From: Rhododendron vialii
Taxonomy: Eukaryota > Streptophyta > Magnoliopsida > Ericales > Ericaceae
Direction: 5' to 3'
Length of the DNA stretch: 64,000 nucleotides
Assembly (NCBI RefSeq): GCF_030253575.1
Contig: NC_080560.1
Location: forward strand, 40,533,001 to 40,597,000
In this document: one piece after another, positions 42,800-55,099 of the stretch
Numbering within the stretch: position 1 is the first letter of the stretch
How the letters are laid out: every line of letters starts with the position of its first letter
Made by a program: the position numbers and the translations under genes
Notes under the pieces: generated by a model
What the model was told of the DNA's origin: nothing
The model's database searches: none
What the model saw: only the letters and a program-made list of their open reading frames with translations

Positions 42800-43080
42800 T
42801 AAAATGTGAAGTAGGCGCGGCCCAAGTGGTAGCGCCTTTGGAGGAGTTACAAGCTCGAGGGCTTAGACCACTAATTAGCTGGTATATGTGGAATGACAGA
42901 TTATATTCGTCCAAAATATTATTTTTTTGGTTCGACAATCAGATGTGTTCAGGTCAGCTTAAGCGCACCTCGACAAATTTTCTCTTCAATCCGGTCAAAG
43001 GCAAGCCATCAATGCCGGAACTAGGAGGTTCACAAATAATTTTTCTGTTACGACCTGACCCCAATAATCGAATCTAGTCA
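42800..43080 (+). mobile_element. possible SINE-like or retroposon segment
   Basis: Opens with a tRNA-like A-box phrase (cggcccaagtggtagcgcc) and a weak B-box (ttacaagctcgaggg). The phrase ttaagcgcacctcgac at 42959 is of a type I associate with plant retroposon tails. No poly-A or target repeat is seen. Confidence 0.3.
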
Positions 43081-43578
43081 ATTATATGGGGAGCAAAATA
43101 ATCCGTCACGAGACTTTTTTACTACTCTACACTATTGAATCCTCAAGTTAAGCATTCCCGAACTGTATGAGATTTGAAATGAGGCACATGTAGGTGCAAG
43201 AGAAGTTAGAAGGGAGATTTCTAACAAGAACAGAATTTCATCACATGTGCATCTTCAGATCCGGACAAAATTCTCCAAGAGAAAATTCAAGAATAAGGCT
43301 GATACTATTTCAGCATCCCCGGAATATCACGCGATGTTGCGCTTACGTGACCACTTCCAACCAATTATGTGGTGAAAAATTATGCAGTAGTGACATTGGT
43401 GATTGGAAGACAATGAGAGACCCACATCGTGTGGTGAGAATTTTTTATTTACGAAAAGTACTACATGATAATTGCACATGGTACTCCGAGATTATATCCA
43501 ATAATTGCCCCCATCTCTCTCTCTCTCCCTCTCTTGGAGGAAGCCTGACCACATAAACCAAATAGCATGTGGAAGAAA

Positions 43579-43938
43579 CCATAAAGCTATAGGGACCGAC
43601 CGGTCCCCTACAGAAATCGTACCGATGGCCGTACCGGGCCGTCTCCGACAATCAGACAGCTGATCCGAGCCGTTCAAAAATCTATAAAAAAAAACGAGGG
43701 GCCCCATGTGATCCAAACATCTTTTTTTTTTAGTGTATATACATATATATACGAAAAAATTGGTGTTTGGATTAAGCACCCTACACACATCGGATGACGT
43801 TGATTCCCGCAAGGATCCCCTCATTTTTTTTTTAGAATTTTGGACGGCTCGAATCGGCCGTCCAGTGGCCAGAGACAGCCTGGCGTGGACGTCAGTACGA
43901 TTTTAGTAGGGGACCGGTCGGTCCCTATAGCAGGACTC
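43579..43938. mobile_element. MULE-type fold-back MITE with 9-bp target duplication
   Basis: About 360 bp. Arms ctatagggaccgaccggtcc / ggaccggtcggtccctatag, then gatccgagccgttcaaaaat / attttggacggctcgaatcgg and ggtgtttggattaagcaccc. The 9-bp direct repeat tggaagaaa lies at 43570-43578 and 43939-43947. Same family as 3465 and the nested 6970 copy. Confidence 0.8.
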
Positions 43939-44000
43939 TGGAAGAAAAGGGGGGAATATTTAGAAGGTAATATATCTCATTCGTCCTTCTTCGTTTGTTA

Positions 44001-44237
44001 TTCCCTTTCGTCCCTATTTTTTGGTCCCACGTCTTATCCCAACCGGATAACAAATTAATTATAACTTTTAATTGATAATACTGGTTATATGCAATATGGA
44101 TTTTGTTTGATAGATCTCAATAAGCTCTTTCGAACGATGTTTTCAAAACTACCTAAAAGATTATAAATTGCAAGAGATAATCAATTGAAAAAGGGAATAG
44201 AATTTCAAAAGAGACTAAAAAATTGGGACGGAGAGAG
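44001..44237. mobile_element. Stowaway-like MITE
   Basis: Begins ttccctttcgtccctatttt and ends aaaaaattgggacggagagag, with TA on each side. Confidence 0.7.
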
Positions 44238-44333
44238 TATTATTGAAGCCCAACCAATCAAAATGGTTAAGGAAACATGACAAAGTGGTAAGATTCCAAA
44301 GAGAACTCAAAAGAGTACCATTGATGCGACATG

Positions 44334-44453
44334 TTGGAGGGTAAGTTCAATGAAAAAGGCAAGGATGGAATGAAAGTCTGTGTAATGGCCCTATTGGAGG
44401 GTAAGTCCAATGAAAAAGGCAAGGATGGAATGAAAGTCTGTGTAATGGCCCTA
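44334..44453 (+). repeat. 60-bp tandem duplication
   Basis: Two adjacent 60-bp units beginning ttggagggtaagt and ending gtaatggcccta differ at one visible position (ttc/tcc). The near identity indicates a recent duplication. Confidence 0.85.
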
Positions 44454-44964
44454 AATTATCAGGGCAAAATGGCCCTAAATTATTAGTCCCATGTCCTCTA
44501 TCAGGGCAGGAGTCCCTCATAGGACAAAAATGGGCTTATCATAGTACTACTTAGTTTCTATGTCTTGATGCGTTCATTATTTTTTCATATAAAAGTTTAG
44601 TTGCTCGGACACTAGTTTCTATTCGAACAAACCGTATTCGTCAAAAGATAATTGAATATATGGTCTTACTCTTGACAATTTATTCATGTTCCGACAATTA
44701 TGAAAAGTCTTTATCTCCTTATCGACGCCTATCAACTTGATTAGTCGAAGATCTTTTAAATGGCTCACGACTTTTGGCCCAATAATCATGATCTTGTTAA
44801 TGATTACAAGCTTTGTGGTAAGGAATGAGCAAAAGAGAACTTTACAAAAAGAAAGACAACATGATCGAAAAGAAAAACTAAAAGAAAGAAAGAAAAGAAA
44901 AAGGAAGAAGAGAAACACCACCACTAAAAATATTTTCTATAATTAACCATATAGGTTAAAGATA

Positions 44965-45420
44965 TATAATTGAGTTGGATAAGGTTGGTTTTGGAAGTGA
45001 AAGGACTTGAATATGATGTTTAGGCATGCTAGCTTGCTGAAAATGGCATTCAGACATTAAGGGCTTTTTGGTTACCTATCTTTTTGTTTTCTTCTTATTT
45101 TTTGAAGGTCAAATAGTAGAGAAATAATATTGGCACTTTAAAAATTTATGAAGGCACTTCAAAAAATAAAAGAAAGTGACTTTGAAATTATACTGATTAT
45201 GGAATGTCTGCATCAATTTTTAAAGTGCCAATATCATTTTTCAAATGTATATGTACATTCAGGTATGTATAATAGTTAACTCTAACGGGATATCGTATCA
45301 ATCATGCGAGAGTCAGCAACATTTAAATCATGTCCAAGAGACAAATGCCAGGTAATGATAATATTCACTTTCGGTAAGATCTGGCCCATGGACCTTTTAG
45401 TTGAGGATTTACCCATTTTG
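44965..45420 (+). repeat. left copy of a dispersed direct repeat
   Basis: Blocks gagttggataagg, gaaaggacttgaatatgatg, attcagacattaa, ttttggttacct and gaccttttagt recur in the same order at 47215-47585. This may be an old LTR pair or a segmental duplication. Confidence 0.5.
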
Positions 45421-45429
45421 TAAGTTACT

Positions 45430-46090
45430 CACTCGATCCGTCTCTTTTCAAAAGTCCATTATGATTCTGCGTTTCATTTTTAATCGCTTATATCTCTCAA
45501 TGTATATTTCTAAAAATATGCAAACAGATCTTGTTTAATAGATCTCAATTATTTCTATAAAACACTGATTTTAAAAACATAAAACATAATATACGTCGAG
45601 AGATATAAGCAATTGAAAATAACACACAGAATCGTAATGAACCGTATGCGATGAATTTACCGTTCTAATCTTCAGAAACACATAAAACAAAAGCCACTTG
45701 AAAAAATTGCATATGGAAGTGCAAGCGTTAGGAGTGATACGATGAAAGGTTTGATTCTTCATGTAGCGTAAAACAAGTTTTATCATTATTCTATTCGACA
45801 ATTCAAGCTGTTCATTTTGTAAAACGCTATTTATCTCTCTTTTTGGCAAAAAAACTAAAAACAAAAAACAAAAATAAACAAAGTTGATGACAAGAACGTT
45901 AGCCTTACAAGTTACAACTCATTGCAAGTCTGAATTATTCGCTTCTCTCCCTCTCGCGCTCATGCTCGCACACGCGGCGCTGGAGGAGGGGGGCCGGGGC
46001 CTTATTTTCCTTCGAAAAGTACCGTATGAAGGACACATGACAAGGAGAAGATGCCAAAGAGGATTGAAGACCTATGGTGGGACCAACGAC
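45430..46090. other. intergenic DNA with Stowaway-like relic
   Basis: A decayed Stowaway-type interior (ctcgatccgtctcttttc ... gatctcaattatttctataa) near 45430-45650. No gene recognised. Confidence 0.4.
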
Positions 46091-46099
46091 TAAGGGTTA

Positions 46100-46340
46100 G
46101 GCCCCGTTTCAGAACGAATAATAAGTACTTATTTTTTAAGAAGTCAATTTCAAATTCAAAAATAAAGGGTTTAATGAAATCTAAAAATATGCAATATGGA
46201 TCTTGTTTGAAAGATCTCGATGAGATCTTTAATACGGTGCAAAAAAAAAATCAAAAAATTATTTTTCATTTACATTATTTTTGAGTTTAAAAATGTGAAA
46301 TAAATATTTATTTTTTAAGAAGGTGTTTTGGAACGGAACC
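46100..46340. mobile_element. Tourist-like MITE
   Basis: 241 bp, TTA on both sides, termini ggccccgtttcagaacg and ttttggaacggaacc, internal gatctcgatgagatcttt. Same family as 16393. Confidence 0.8.
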
Positions 46341-46418
46341 TTAGTTCAATGACAAGACAAGGATGGCATAGAAATTGTTGCATATTAATCAAGCCTTATG
46401 TGAGGACACAAAAAAACG

Positions 46419-46801
46419 GAAGCAGTGTCCTGCTGTGCTCCGTTTGTGGGCCCATTCCGGTCTCGCTCCGATAATTGAAAACGTTTACTTTGTAGAGCTT
46501 GTTGAGTAGAACAACTATGCAAAAAATCAGCTTAATTGAATATCATTAAGTGTCTGATTGGAGCCCGTATAACTCTCGGTCCATGGGTTACAATGGATTT
46601 GATCCAGTGTTTCGGATCTATTCTTTTCAAGATAAAAAGTTACGATTAGGCACTTAATGATATCTAATTAAGCTGATTTTTTGCATAGTTATTTTACTCG
46701 ACGAGCACTACAAAGTGAACGTTTCTAATCATTGGAACAAGACCGGGATGGGCCCACAAACAAGGCACAGCAGCACGCTGCTGAGCAGCCCCCTGCTTCC
46801 C
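46419..46801. mobile_element. fold-back MITE
   Basis: Long inverted arms: gctgtgctccgtttgtgggc / gggcccacaaacaaggcacagc, cattccggtc / gaccgggatg, tatgcaaaaaatcagctt / aagctgattttttgcata and tatcattaagtg / cacttaatgata. A possible short target repeat (caaaaaac) flanks it. Confidence 0.65.
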
Positions 46802-47214
46802 AAAAAACCCCACCCGGCCAATTAAGGCCAAGAGCGCATTAAGGCTAGCAATGGATGTCATCTCGCCGGTCCGTAGAAATTAGAGTTAATTAGCCCAAAA
46901 TAAATTAGTTGTCGTACGATAGTGCTTGGAAGAATACTCATAGTAACGTAAAACAAAAATGTGTGGGCTTAACAATTTAGGATTGATATAGAATGAGAGC
47001 TGATCAATGAATTGTTCAAGCTTTAGTTTGAAAACGTACTGTAACAATCTTTTATAACAAAATGAACAAGAGCTCAAGTTAAATAATTTTGTTCGTTTAC
47101 AAACCTGCTACTATCGAATAAATAGAGAAAGAACAAGGAAATAGTAGAAAACAACAGCCACAAAAAAAATATGTCACAATATTAATTATTAATGATATGT
47201 GCCAAATATAATTA

Positions 47215-47590
47215 AAAGTTGGATAAAGATTGTTTTGGCAGTGAAAGGACTTGACTGTGATGTTTGGGCACGCTTGTTGAAAATGGCAATTCAGACATTA
47301 AAGGGGACATTAAAGGCCTTTTGGTTACCTTAATTGGAGTAATTAATAGTTTTTCTTTTCTTTTTTTAATGCGAATCAATAGAAAAATGTATATCCGCGT
47401 ATATCACAGGAATTATGACGGCATATTATCTCGACTATGTGAGAGTCTGCAAGAACTAAATGAAGTTCAATATACAATAACCTAAAAAAAAAATTTCCAT
47501 ACGAACAAGAAATAAACCAAATACAAACTAATAATCAATCATCGCTTTCGACAAGATTTGACCCAATAACCTTTTAGTAAGGGTGCACGA
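47215..47590 (+). repeat. right copy of the dispersed direct repeat
   Basis: Counterpart of 44965-45420, about 2.25 kb downstream in the same orientation. It has a small internal duplication (acattaaaggggacattaaa). Confidence 0.5.
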
Positions 47591-47631
47591 AGGTGGCCAA
47601 CTTCGTATGTTTGCTTATTTTCTCGCCCTTA

Positions 47632-48027
47632 GGGCCTGTTTGGATGCCACGATAGAAGGGTGTATTGTAATATACACCCTTCTAATACGTGGGCCCTCTT
47701 CTATGGCGTGCTTTGGCAAGCCAAAAAACGGGGGATATCTTAATACCCCCTCCTCCATAATCCCCCCTAATACGCCCTAAGGGGGGCTTACACATGGCTA
47801 GGGTGAGAGCCGGCTATGTGGAATCCCTCCTTATAATACCCCATTTTTCTTCCATTCAACTACAAAACAACCTTATCCCTCCATTTTATATCTCATCCAA
47901 ACCAAGTATTATTTAATCACCCCGTCACATCAATGTGGACCCATCCTTCTTACATAATACCCCTTATTATCCAATCCCTCCTTCATACATAATACCTCCA
48001 AACCTAATACCTCATCCAAACGAGCCC
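47632..48027. mobile_element. Tourist-like MITE
   Basis: Termini gggcctgtttggatgccac and ctcatccaaacgagccc, the classic GGGCCTGTTTGG type, with TTA on the left. The interior is rich in aatacccc and taatccctcc words. Confidence 0.7.
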
Positions 48028-48216
48028 AAACGCAATAGTAATTTGCACATTGAATATTTCCTTTGGAGGAGACTGGTCCTGTCCAATTATTGTTATGGTC
48101 AAGTCCATTCCACTTTTTTATTTTCCAAAAGTAGGAGTAATAAATCATTCATGCTGAAAATCAATTCCATCGGACTTTGTTTTCGAATATGCACAAATCA
48201 TATTTGTGCAAGTAAA

Positions 48217-49024
48217 AGACAGACCCAGGGCTCTGTTGACTCCATGGCACAGCAGCCCCTATCCACCCCTTAGAATGGCAACATTTTGGGAAAAGAAAAT
48301 TCTTACCCTTTTTATTTGCAATTCTATGGAGTAAAAATGTGATTATGAGAGCTTTAAAAACAAAATTTAATTATGTCTCTTTAGAATAATATAATTAGAA
48401 TAATAAAATCTTCGCACCGGTACAAAAAAATTGAAAATTAAAATACTTAATTTTTTAACGATATTTTTTAATATATAAACAATCTCTAAAAAATTAAGTG
48501 CTCAAATTTTCACTTCATTTGAACAAATGAAAAGATCTTGTTATTCTGATCATATTATTCTAAATAGTTATAATTAATTTTTGTCTCTAGAACTCTCATA
48601 ATTAAGTATCTGCTCTTAATTTAAGACCATGTGGAGTAGAAACGTGATTATAAGATCCTTAGAGATAAAATTTAATTATGTCTCTTTAGAATAATATAAT
48701 TAGAATAATAAGATCTTCGCACCGGTTCAAACGGATTGAAAATTGGAGTACTTAATTTTTTAAGACTGTTTATATATTAAAAAATCTGGTTAAAAAATTA
48801 AATGCTCCAATTTTAAATCCGTTTGAACCGGTGCGAAGATTTTATTATTCTGATCATATTTTTCTAAAGATACATAATTAAATTTTATCTTTAGAGCTTT
48901 TATAATTATGCTTCTGCTTTATAAAATTGCAAATAAAGAGGATAAATATTCTTTTTTCCCAAAACGTTGCCCTTAGGTGGGTAGGGGCTGCCATGCCATG
49001 GAGGCGGCAGAGCCTCGCGTCTGT
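48217..49024. mobile_element. 808-bp fold-back element with internal repeats
   Basis: Outer arms: cagggctctgttgactcc / tgccatggaggcggcagagcc, cagcccctatccaccc / gggtaggggctg and gcaacattttggg / cccaaaacgttgc. The interior carries the unit taattagaataataaatcttcgcaccggt in at least three copies, two direct (about 48390, 48690) and one inverted (about 48825). A composite hairpin without coding capacity. Confidence 0.65.
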
Positions 49025-49660
49025 AGAATGCAGTGTAAAAGTTTCAAACAATAATTGGCCCTTTTTTCCCTCACACAACTATGATTGTTCGTATATCAAA
49101 TTTTATGATATCAAAACCAAATCAATTTTCGGCATGAATATTTTTTTTTGATGATTTCTACAAAATAAACGATTTCAACTACTTGTATACCTCCGTAATG
49201 TATCTCAACCAATTTAAACGGGAGAGGACTAGATCATAGAATAACTGGACAGGATCTAGTCTCCATCGCGGAATAGTGAAATACTATGCTGCGAAAAAAA
49301 GATAGCACACTCCATATATCCATTTTTGTTTGTTCATTTCTACTATTCAACACACCTTATAAAATTGTATTTATAGTTTAATACGAATCTCTGAAATATG
49401 TAAAATGAATATTATTTGATAAATTTTTATTAATTTTATTACTCAAAATTTTCCAAATCAATTTATTACTCCTAAAAAGTTCAAAACTTTACTCGAATGC
49501 TGAATATAGACCGACTAGTATCAAAGATAGGGGAGTGAATTAAAAAAAGTTGGTGATAAAAAAAAAAAAAAAAAAAGTCGGCAGTGGACTCCACTTTTGT
49601 GCTTCGCAAACCCCCAAAAGCCATTAAAATCGGACATCGCTATCCATCTCCTCTCTCTCT
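49025..49660. other. intergenic DNA upstream of AHP
   Basis: No gene recognised; an 18-base poly-A run is at about 49560-49577. Confidence 0.4.
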
Positions 49661-49675
49661 CTCCCCTCTTTGCCA

Positions 49676-49684
49676 TATTTAAAT
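49676..49684 (+). promoter_or_regulatory. candidate TATA box of the AHP gene
   Basis: tatttaaat lies 190 bp before the ATG at 49866. A (CT)n stretch sits just upstream and a (GA)n tract (49829-49852) in the presumed leader. Confidence 0.5.
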
Positions 49685-49865
49685 TCACCAAATCCCTTCC
49701 TATAGCATTTACTCCTACAACCATTCTGATTGTGAAAATATTCCCCACAAGATCTGCTATACCATCAGCTCCCAAGCTCTTATTGGGCGAGACAGCTAAG
49801 AATCCAGAGAGTCCTCTCTACTGTTTTTAGAGAGAGAGAGAGAGAGAGAGAGAAGCACAGAGAGC

Positions 49866-52229
49866 ATGGAGATGTGCCAGATGCGGGTACAAGTTTTTGA
49901 GTACAAACAATCATTATTCCGTGAGGTAGAAATTCACAAAGCATTCAAACTCATATCTTTGCAAAACATAGCATATGGGTTTGTTAGATTTTTTCCTTTT
50001 TTTTTCCCTTTTTCTCCGTATGTTGAAATTTCCTCTTATGTCCTGCGATTTGGGTTCGTTTGATAATTGAGTACAGAAAATCTTTAATCCTCACGGTAGC
50101 GGGTATAATATCTAACACTCAAACGTATGTCTATGAATTTCGAGCACCCCAGCGTCGTGCACTCCACTAGTATCCTTTATCGGCTGGTTGCTCTCTAATG
50201 GTTTCTTTGCATGTGCTAGAGTGGTTTTGTTCAAGTATGGTTTCTCTACTGTGTAGCATCCGAGCTGTTGATATCTGTATCATGGATTGCCCAAAGGACG
50301 GTTCGGATGTTGCACAACACCGTCCCCGATTCCATTTTTTTTTTAATTTTCCTTATGTTCTGAACGTATCCCTATAAGTTCTGCTTCTTGTACTTTATAT
50401 AGTTATTATCAATGAATTTCTTACTCTACCAAGAAAACAAAATGGAAAATTTCTGTTTCTGTTTTTTTTTCTTTTTTGGGCTGTTTCGTGATTTGGGTGT
50501 TTTCTGATTTTTCTGAGTTTTGTTTGTTTGGATTTGAAGGGGACTTTGGATGCTCAATTTACACAGCTCCAGCAGCTGCAGGATGAGAGTAACCCTGATT
50601 TTGTGGCTGAAGTTGTCTCTCTCTTCTTTGAAGATTGTGAAAAGATTCTCAATGATCTCACCAGAGCTCTGTGAGGAACCCTTGACTGTTTTTGTTTTCC
50701 TTTTCTTGTTTTGGTAACAGAGATGATGAAGAGTTGGAAAAACCGCTCATCATTTTCATTTTGTGGGGAAGCAAAGTTTGGAAAGGAATCATCTCTATGG
50801 GTTTAAAAATACACTTTTCAGAAACAGTTTGCTGAACAAATTTTATTTATTTTTTCTGAGAAATAAAACTAGAAAGTTAAAATGATAACAAAATGAAATC
50901 TTTCTGCTGTCCAAGATGTGGGTTGGTTTTTTCAGACAAAAAACGAAGGGTTTTTTTGAAAAAGTTTGCCAATTTTGTGACCCTTTTAATTATGTCCTTG
51001 TACAGAGAGCAGAAATGTATAGATTTCAAAAAGATTGATGCCCACGTTCACCAGTTGAAGGGTAGCAGTTCCAGGTACATATACTCAGGAATGCATATGT
51101 GTGTGTGTATATAGACAAACATGTATTTCCGCATAAATGGATATGGATTTTGCGCCCTTCTCCAGACCCACGGGGACGTCGGGAGTGGTATATTGTTCAC
51201 CCATCAAAAGAGTGGGCGAAGATTACCAACATTTTTTGTGGAGCCCCACCCCGAATCCCACGTCGATGACCAGAACTGCTCATTACGTAGAGCTTGATTT
51301 TAGGGCTTTTCCTGCAAAACATTAGCTCGAGCGGGTATGGTTATGTGCTTGATCGAATAATACTTGCCTTGCCCATCCACTAGACAAGGAAGTGGCCATT
51401 TGAGCTTTGAAATCAGTTTCTTGCTTAATGGAAAGGTTGAGAAATGGATTATTCGTTTCATCGGATTCAAAGCTTTACTTAAACATTCATTCCACAAACA
51501 AGCAAAGCCTAACTAGAGAATCTTACTGTGTCAGAACAGAGCTCATTGAAAAATGAGGAGTGGTTTGTAAATAAATAGATCTGAAATAAATAAATAAAAT
51601 ATTACCGAAACATATTGCTTTTATTTGCTGGTCTTAGTCTATAATGTGTTGATCAGAATGAAATGGATTGTTTTCACAGCGTAGGTGCGCAGAAGGTTAA
51701 AAATGCATGCATTACCTTTCGCAACTGTTGTGAGGAACAGAACATCGAAGGGTAAGTTCGTTTTGTTTTTTGTTTTTTTCCTTCTCTGTTTCCGTTTTCA
51801 GTTTCCCAATTAGTTTGTATCTGAGAATTTGTTAGGATTCTTGTTTTCCGAATTAATCGTGTTCAATTAATCTGAAAATCGGAACTAGAAGCCGTTAACT
51901 TGCAATCGTGCATGAACCTTGGAAATTTGCTTGAGCTTATGATCATTTTCGGGTGCATATAGGTGCTTCACCTGCCTGCAACTTGTGAAACAGGAGTACT
52001 TGCTTGTGAAAAACAAGCTCGAAACTTTATTGCGGGTAATTACATTCAGTTGCTTTCTTGAAATTCACTCTCCGCTTATTACCTAAGAAACCTACCTCAA
52101 AACCTTTATAAATAAACAACACTCTCGTGGGCGTGCTGTCAATAGTAATAGTCGTCTTTTTTTTTTTGGAATTTGCAGATGGAGCAACAAATTCTGGCTG
52201 CTGGTGGGGCAATTCCTATGATTGAATGA
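49866..52229 (+). CDS. histidine-containing phosphotransfer protein (AHP)
   Basis: Six exons (49866-49925, 50540-50670, 51006-51074, 51680-51751, 51963-52035, 52179-52229) join in phase to 151 residues, the usual AHP length. AHPs carry phosphate from cytokinin receptor histidine kinases to nuclear response regulators and shuttle between cytosol and nucleus. The HPt motif [14 protein letters not shown] is intact with the phospho-acceptor at H79, so this is a canonical AHP rather than an AHP6-type pseudo-HPt. Other conserved blocks are [47 protein letters not shown] and [13 protein letters not shown]. It most resembles the AHP1/AHP5 group. The six-exon layout is typical of the family. The leader contains a GA tract. 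Confidence 0.96.
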
Positions 52230-54050
52230 GTGTCTCTGAGCTTACAAAAAACTAGAGGCAGAAGTATGTAAAATTAGGTGGTGTTTTTTCAGAGGTTTTT
52301 GTGAGTTTGTATTTTTACCAATTCACCTAATATATTGTATAAGCTACTTAATTAGCTTGTGCTTTGTATCAGTTTTAACCAAAAAGAGATGGTAAATTAG
52401 CCTTTTGGTGGACCTAATTCGCTCTATGAATGTTGTCCTTTCACCTTTTTGTTGTATGATGATCAATGGAAAATTCTACTTCTTGTGATTCCCATTGTTT
52501 TACTCCTCTGTCTGTGTGCGTGCAGTAGTGGAGAACGCGTAGGTACTCTTACCTTGTTTGGAGATACGGTATTTCCGTTGACCTTCAGCGTATAGGTACA
52601 TAACATTAACCAAAGTAAGACAACAAATATTACAAATGGTGTAAGAAAAAACCCAATTTTTTTTTTCTCGGCAAAGAGAGAATTTTATTGACTCGAAAAG
52701 GGTACATCGAAAGAGAAACTCACTAAGCAAACACGCTTACCGAGTGAAGAAAAAACCCAAATTGCACAACATTCATACCCTAAAATGGCCTAGTAACTTT
52801 ACCAAAAGTAAACATAATATCATCACCATCATATGATGCATAATATGTTTCCAAATAGCATTGTTACACTTTTGAAGTCACTTATTTGACCGTATCTTCT
52901 GTCATTACCATCATCATATAATGGTAATAACTATTTATCATGTATTTATCATGAAAAGGCATTTCATTTTAACATCGGCACCTTAGTCACATATAAATAT
53001 CTCTGAGTAGGGCTTTCGTTCGCGCTCTCAATCTTCATTGCATTTCACTGCGAGAGATTTTTAAAAGACGCTTTTATACTCGTGCTCTTATTCACGCATG
53101 TGCATATGAGTTATGCGACTTGGATTTCCAGTTGGTTGTCGACGAATTTGAGTGGCAAGTCCTCAAAACACTCAAAGCTACATGTATATGGAACCTTACG
53201 TTGTAAGCCTTTAGCATGAAATGATATAAGAGGAGTGAACTACATATTCTAACCGGAGTATGATATACCCAAGGAATAAGGATGTAGTTAGAAACAAATA
53301 AGTACTGGTGATCGTCACCCTAACTATTAAAAAGCCTTCTTAACTCTCCTAAATAGTTTTTTGGGTTTAGCGTCAAACTATTTAGATTCGTCACCTATAG
53401 ATCTAGATTCGTCACCTCTAGATTTTTAATGCAAGAGGACAAGTGGTGGCGGTTGCCATCCCAGTAATATTTTTCTTTTTTGCTTAATGTCAAACTAATG
53501 AACCGCCACCTCTGGATTTTTCAACAGAAGAAAAAGGAGATTAAATAAGAACTTTCCAATAGTGATGAATTTTGCGCTATGAGAGCATGTGTACCAGAGT
53601 AGGTATTTACATGGTCTTAGGTAAAATAGAGAACAAAAGTGAAAAAAAGTGAACTACATCAGAATAGGTAAACAAGAAGGTAAACTAACTTTGTCAGAAA
53701 GCTTCGGTATTTTAAGCGAAGCACTGTACCATAGGTATGTATTAAACAAATATTATTTCTTCTCTCCTCTCTCTCTCTCCTGTCTTTGTTCTCCACTCTC
53801 TCTCCTCTATCATTGGGGAATTTGTAATATTTTATAGTATTTTATAAGGATAGAAATGATAATAGAGAGTATTGGTATGGGATTGAGAGAAATTTGAATA
53901 GGTAAAATGAAAAAAAATGTACCGTTGAGTAGGTGAAATCCATTTTCATTGGTGTATATGCTCTAAAACACCCTACGAAACAATCCATTGCGTACCAAGG
54001 TTTAACTAGTAGTAGTATAAAAGAATCACCAGGGTGAATGGGGAATGGGA
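52230..54050. other. AHP 3' flank and intergenic DNA
   Basis: The first 250 bp is probably 3' UTR. No other gene or clear transposon recognised; at 53385-53520 phrases (attcgtcacctctagattttt) repeat in degenerate form. Confidence 0.45.
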
Positions 54051-54051
54051 A

Positions 54052-54256
54052 ATCCTGCAGTGCAGCCTACACTGCAGGGGCTATAGGGCGGAGCCGATCC
54101 GGCCATCCATTTTGACTCCGACGGCTCGAATTTAATCGGAGTTCCTATTGATCAGAATTGTCCATTGTTTAGGTTAAAATCCGAGCCGTCAATCGCCAAA
54201 ATGAACGATCGGATCGGCCGCCCTATAGCCTGCAGTGCTGGCTGCACTGCAGGATC
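54052..54256. mobile_element. fold-back MITE
   Basis: About 205 bp with arms cctgcagtgcagcctacact / ctggctgcactgcagg, gctatagggcgg / ccgccctatagc and gactccgacggctcgaattt / aaaatccgagccgtcaatcg. It carries the same GAGCCGT core as the MULE-type MITEs. Confidence 0.7.
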
Positions 54257-54894
54257 CCCGGGTCCGGGCGAATGGTTTAGGACTAGCTTTTTGAAAAGAA
54301 AATTTTTCATAGACTGCTCAAGCTTGAAAGGTTTATGTCACTATTAGCCTCTTACGACAAATTTTTAGATGTTGTAGGTCGATAGCTCTCATCGCCAACT
54401 AACTAACTGTGTGCACGTTACCTTAGTTCAAAATCTTGACTCCGTCCCGGAATACACCCTTCTTCATTCTCTCTCTTAGATAATTTTTTTCGCTTGTCGG
54501 CAACGCTTTTGAAGTTGAAAAAATAAGCATAAAATTTTCAAAACTGAATCGGTCTAAATCGCTGATCCTCCTCAGTCCTCAGAGAACAGGTTCTTCGCAT
54601 AGTCCCTGTTTGGTTCAGTTAATTAACAATTCTTGGTTTCTTTGATGTTGACTCCTAAGTGAAAAGATACATGCAGGGATTCGGTAAGATTTGGGAGCAA
54701 TTAGCTGGAGATTTGGGTGACATTTTTTGGAAAAAATAAATAGCAGAAACAGCTTGGATTTTGGCATGACTTGGCCCAATTTATTACTAGTTTATTTGAT
54801 TTTGTTGAAATCAAGGTTCCCCATGTGGGGTTAGGCCATATAGCATTCATGCACACATGGCATATTTTGTTTTTATGAAAGCTCAGTACTCGAC

Positions 54895-55085
54895 TCAATG
54901 CGGACTAATCCGAAGAATCAATCCTATTATATATCGTCCGCTTACACTAATAGGGCCTCGATTAAAGTCGGGACCTAATTCCGTAGGACCGGCACAAGAA
55001 TTGATAGAACATGAGTGAAAATCGAACCTTACACCGAAGCTCTCAGTTGCTAGGTGCCTGTCATTGTGCCAACCCACGGGTGCAT
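54895..55085 (-). mobile_element. tRNA-derived SINE (minus strand)
   Basis: On the minus strand a tRNA-like head, ttggcacaatgacaggcacc (A box), is followed about 45 bp later by aaggttcgattttcac, close to the B-box consensus GGTTCGANNCC. A unique 3' body of about 130 bp follows. Target repeats were not found. Confidence 0.5.
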
Positions 55086-55099
55086 GCATACTTGGAAAT

